Assembly (NCBI GenBank): GCA_017503105.1
Contig: JAFVTS010000012.1
Location: 1 to 35,721 of the forward strand
Length of the DNA: 35,721 bases
From: Clostridia bacterium
GTDB taxonomy: Bacteria; Bacillota; Clostridia; Oscillospirales; CAG-272
Reading direction: 5' to 3'
Part shown: positions 32,725-35,721 of the stretch, piece by piece
How the letters are laid out: the number at the start of each line of letters is the position of its first letter
Numbering within the stretch: position 1 is the stretch's first letter
Program-made: the position numbers and the translations under genes
Notes under the pieces: model-generated
Told to the model about the DNA's origin: nothing
The model's database searches: none
What the model saw: the letters and a program-made list of their open reading frames with translations, nothing else

Positions 32725-34914
32725 ATGGGAAAGACCAAAGACAAAATAAAAACACCCATCGAGAGGGGTGTTGCCAAGGTTCCCGTCGTAATGCAGATGG
32801 AGGCACTTGAATGTGGTGCGGCATCGCTTACGATGATCTTGGCGTATTACGGAAAATGGATACCGCTTGAGCAGGTACGCGCGGATTGCGGCGTTTCCCG
32901 TGACGGCTCTAACGCCAAAAACGTACTCAAAGCGGCACGAAGCTACGGTCTTACCGCAAAGGGCTATCGCTATGAGCCGGACGAGCTGAAAAGATGCGGA
33001 AAATTCCCCTGTATCATTCATTGGAACTTCAATCACTTCCTCGTGCTTGACGGTTTCAAAGGAAACAAGGCGGTTCTGAACGATCCTGCAAAGGGAACGT
33101 ATAGCGTACCGATGGAAACCTTCGACAATTCCTTTACGGGCATTTGTCTGATGTTTGAGCCCGACGATTCCTTTGAACCCGGCGGTAAACCCAAGAATAT
33201 GCTTGCTTTTGCCAAGGAAAAGATGCGTGGCGCAGGTGTTGCCGTGGCGTTCACTATCATAACTACGGTAATCACCTCGCTAATCGGTATCATAAACCCC
33301 GCTTTTTCACGAATTTTCATCGACCGATTGCTCACAGGACAGAACCCCGATTGGTTTATGCCGTTTATTTGGGCGCTAACTGCACTTTCGACGGTACAGA
33401 TCATTATCTCCTTCATTGAGGCGATATTTGAAGCGCGTATCAGCGCAAAGATCGATGCGGTAGGTAGCACTACCTTTATGTGGAAGGTGCTTCGTATGCC
33501 GATGGAATTCTTTTCGCAGAGAATGGCAGGCGACATTCAACAGCGCAAGGGCTCTAACGCATCGGTTGCTTCCACACTTGTGCATACCTTTGCACCTCTT
33601 GTGATTGAGGCGTGCATGATGGTGTTCTACCTTGTGGTTATGATCCGTTACAGCCTCCTTCTGACACTCGTTGGAATCGCATCCATACTCATCAATATGT
33701 TTATGTCCCGTATTATCTCGAAAAAGCGTGTGAACATCACCCGTGTTTCTATGCGTGACTCGGGTAAACTCGCAGGCGCGACCGTGGCAGGCATCGAAAT
33801 GATCGAAACCATTAAAGCAAGCGGTGCTGAAAACGGCTTCTTTGAGAAATGGGCAGGCTATCAGGCAAGCGTGAACACACAGAAGGTCAAGTTTGCAAAG
33901 CTGAATCAGTATCTCGGTATGGTTCCGTCACTCGTATCTACGCTGACAAACACCGCCGTGCTTATAATCGGTGTGTATCTGACGATGGAGGGCAGCTTCA
34001 CCGTTGGTATGGTGATGGCGTTCCAAGGCTTCCTCGGTTCGTTTATGGCACCTGCCGGACAGCTTATTTCCGCAGGTCAGACCTTGCAGGAGATGCGTGC
34101 CGAGATGGAACGTATCGAGGACGTTATGAAATATCCCACCGACGTCCTTTGCGAACAGGCGGCGGATGAGGGTGAAGATGCAGAGTATGACAAGCTCTCG
34201 GGTAACGTGGAAATGCGAAACGTGACCTTTGGCTACTCCCGTCTTGGTGAGCCGCTGATTCGTGACTTCAACCTTACCTTGCGCCCCGGAAGCCGTGTTG
34301 CTTTCGTTGGTACTTCGGGATGCGGAAAGTCAACGCTGTCCAAGCTCATTTCGGGACTTTATCAGCCGTGGAGTGGTGAAATCCTCTTTGACGGCAAGCC
34401 AATGACAAAGATTGACCGAAGCGTGTTTACAGGATCGCTTGCGGTGGTTGACCAAGATATTATTCTTTTCGAGGACACGATTGCCAACAACATCAAAATG
34501 TGGGATAGCTCCATCGAGGACTTTGAAATGATTATGGCGGCGAGGGACGCACAGCTCCACGAGGACATTATGCAGCGTGACGGCGGCTATAACTACAAGC
34601 TTACCGAGGGCGGTAAGGATTTCTCGGGCGGTCAGCGTCAGAGAATCGAAATCGCGCGAGTGCTTGCACAAGATCCCACGATCATCATCCTTGACGAGGC
34701 AACATCGGCTCTTGATGCCAAGACCGAATATGAGGTCGTAAAGTCCATCAAGGACAGAGGAATTACCTGCATCGTTGTTGCTCACCGTCTTTCCACCATA
34801 CGTGACTGCGACGAGATCATCGTAATGGATCACGGCAACGTGGTCGAGCGCGGAACACACGAAGAACTTTATGCTCAAGACGGCTTCTATACGAAGCTCG
34901 TCACGAGCGATTAA
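32725..34914 (+). CDS. NHLM-type peptide exporter: C39 peptidase-ABC transporter
   Basis: A 729-residue peptidase-containing ABC transporter. An N-terminal C39 peptidase has oxyanion Gln Q24, catalytic C30 (LECGAAS), H104 (NFNHFLV) and D120 (LNDPAKG), all intact. A six-helix membrane domain covers about 165-450. The ATPase has Walker A GTSGCGKST (529-537), signature FSGGQRQRIEIARVL and Walker B IIILDEATSALD. Such proteins cut a leader (usually double-Gly) from a peptide while exporting it. The layout, with a second ABC subunit next to it, matches nitrile-hydratase-leader-microcin (NHLM) systems. No substrate peptide is recognised in the window. Confidence 0.93.
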   Translation: MGKTKDKIKTPIERGVAKVPVVMQMEALECGAASLTMILAYYGKWIPLEQVRADCGVSRDGSNAKNVLKAARSYGLTAKGYRYEPDELKRCGKFPCIIHWNFNHFLVLDGFKGNKAVLNDPAKGTYSVPMETFDNSFTGICLMFEPDDSFEPGGKPKNMLAFAKEKMRGAGVAVAFTIITTVITSLIGIINPAFSRIFIDRLLTGQNPDWFMPFIWALTALSTVQIIISFIEAIFEARISAKIDAVGSTTFMWKVLRMPMEFFSQRMAGDIQQRKGSNASVASTLVHTFAPLVIEACMMVFYLVVMIRYSLLLTLVGIASILINMFMSRIISKKRVNITRVSMRDSGKLAGATVAGIEMIETIKASGAENGFFEKWAGYQASVNTQKVKFAKLNQYLGMVPSLVSTLTNTAVLIIGVYLTMEGSFTVGMVMAFQGFLGSFMAPAGQLISAGQTLQEMRAEMERIEDVMKYPTDVLCEQAADEGEDAEYDKLSGNVEMRNVTFGYSRLGEPLIRDFNLTLRPGSRVAFVGTSGCGKSTLSKLISGLYQPWSGEILFDGKPMTKIDRSVFTGSLAVVDQDIILFEDTIANNIKMWDSSIEDFEMIMAARDAQLHEDIMQRDGGYNYKLTEGGKDFSGGQRQRIEIARVLAQDPTIIILDEATSALDAKTEYEVVKSIKDRGITCIVVAHRLSTIRDCDEIIVMDHGNVVERGTHEELYAQDGFYTKLVTSD

Positions 34915-34926
34915 GGAGGTGACAGT

Positions 34927-35721
34927 ATGGGTTGGTTTGACGAACAAATAAAACAAAGAAAGAAAAACGACGAGGATCTGTTCTCTGAAGCGTTCGTAGG
35001 CATTGCCGATGCGGTGCTTGGCTCAAAGATGAGCGCAGCATTTACAAACGACGAGGCAAAGGCACAGGGCGCAATCGAAGAAATCCTCAAATACTATCAC
35101 GTAAAACCCCGTGAAGTTCCCGATTCTGTCAAGGGCCTCCACGACCGTCTTGAATACCTCCTCCGTCCTAACGTCATTATGCGCCGTAACGTGAATTTGG
35201 AGAAGGGTTGGTACAAGGATGCCATCGGTGCGGTACTTGGCACACGCAAGGACGATGGCAGCGTGGTCGCATTTATCCCCAAAGGTCTATCCGGCTACGT
35301 TTATTTCGATGCTCCCACGGGCAAGTGGGTGAAGCTGAATAAGAAGAACGAATCACTTTTTGAGGACGAAGGCATCTGCTTTTATAAGCCGTTCCCACTT
35401 GGAAAGCTCACGCTTCGCTCCTTAATGAGGTATATAATCGAAACGCTTTCCATGGCGGATTTCGTGCTGATCGCTCTGGCAACTCTGGCTATCACTCTCT
35501 TAGGACTTCTTGGTCCTAAGCTCAACAATCTCCTTATGGGAACTGTCGTAGAGAGCAAAAACTATCAGCTTCTCATCGGCATTACGGTATTTATGATAAG
35601 CGTTAGCATCAGTACGATGCTGATCACATCGGTAAAATCTCTCTTGATGGCGCGGATCAATACCAAAATGTCTTTGTCGGTGCAGGCGGCAACTATGATG
35701 CGTGTGCTGTCCTTACCTGCC
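34927..35721 (+). CDS. NHLM-type second ABC exporter subunit (3' truncated)
   Basis: The first 265 residues of a longer protein, open to the window end. The ATG at 34927 follows AAGGAGGTGA. Residues 1-175 form a soluble N-terminal region (KGWYKDAIGAVLGTRKDDGSVVAFIPKGLSGYVYFD), as in the NHLM ATP-binding partner that replaces the C39 domain with an unrelated module. Membrane helices then begin (DFVLIALATLAITLLGLL). The ATPase part lies beyond the window. It probably pairs with the C39-containing transporter as a heterodimer. Confidence 0.85.
   Translation, partial: MGWFDEQIKQRKKNDEDLFSEAFVGIADAVLGSKMSAAFTNDEAKAQGAIEEILKYYHVKPREVPDSVKGLHDRLEYLLRPNVIMRRNVNLEKGWYKDAIGAVLGTRKDDGSVVAFIPKGLSGYVYFDAPTGKWVKLNKKNESLFEDEGICFYKPFPLGKLTLRSLMRYIIETLSMADFVLIALATLAITLLGLLGPKLNNLLMGTVVESKNYQLLIGITVFMISVSISTMLITSVKSLLMARINTKMSLSVQAATMMRVLSLPA

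Noticed and set aside
21113-35721. Prophage or integrative element with an integrase
   Set aside because: tRNA-end repeats are present, but no integrase, relaxase or phage structural gene is seen in the window.

Overview
The window reads as a chromosome segment from an anaerobic Firmicute of the class Clostridia, probably a gut commensal. The reasons are consensus sigma-A promoters with 17-bp spacers, GGAGG-type ribosome binding sites, an L10-leader attenuator before rplJ-rplL, separate rpsO and pnp units, glycan-degrading enzymes, and AgrA/AgrC-like two-component genes. The genus cannot be named from sequence alone.

Left part (1-8240), glycan and surface functions: the end of an unidentified protein, a PnuC-like vitamin transporter translationally coupled to a four-Asp-box sialidase-like protein, a secreted 879-residue protein built on two nearly identical tandem domains followed by a 41-codon peptide gene, and a GH2 glycosidase. 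Middle part (8450-20640), mostly housekeeping: an AT-rich GIY-YIG protein gene, a CNNM/CorC ion transporter behind a long leader with an Asp-rich upstream ORF and an intrinsic terminator, rplJL with its attenuator, a catalytically degenerate beta-mannosidase-like protein downstream of a CapD/FlaA1-type sugar-nucleotide enzyme, a methyltransferase-fold protein, pnp and rpsO.

Junction (20876-21860): tRNA-Leu(UAA) and initiator tRNA-fMet, followed by about 750 bp of non-coding DNA. This holds an array of triloop hairpins separated by TATATCATCA-type linkers, plus several relics of tRNA T-arms, two of which are followed by their own terminators. It looks like an old integration hot spot.

Right part (21861-35721), accessory: a NERD-domain protein; an Xre regulator, LytTR response regulator and GHKL sensor kinase; then one long tightly packed operon. 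The operon has a Cys-rich 80-residue protein, two tandem symporter-fold proteins each carrying an N-terminal degenerate RsbW-like ATPase domain, a STAS anti-anti-sigma protein, a membrane acyltransferase, a membrane-anchored PP2C/SpoIIE phosphatase, an RsbW-like kinase, a very short HlyD-like adaptor, a C39-peptidase ABC exporter, and a second exporter subunit cut by the window edge. A pair of direct repeats with 21-bp period in front of the operon has the layout of a LytTR-regulator site. My reading is a signal-controlled NHLM-type peptide export locus with a complete partner-switching module (phosphatase, kinase, STAS) but no sigma factor in view. The ATPase-like domains fused to symporter-fold proteins that have lost their usual ion and substrate residues are the most novel part.
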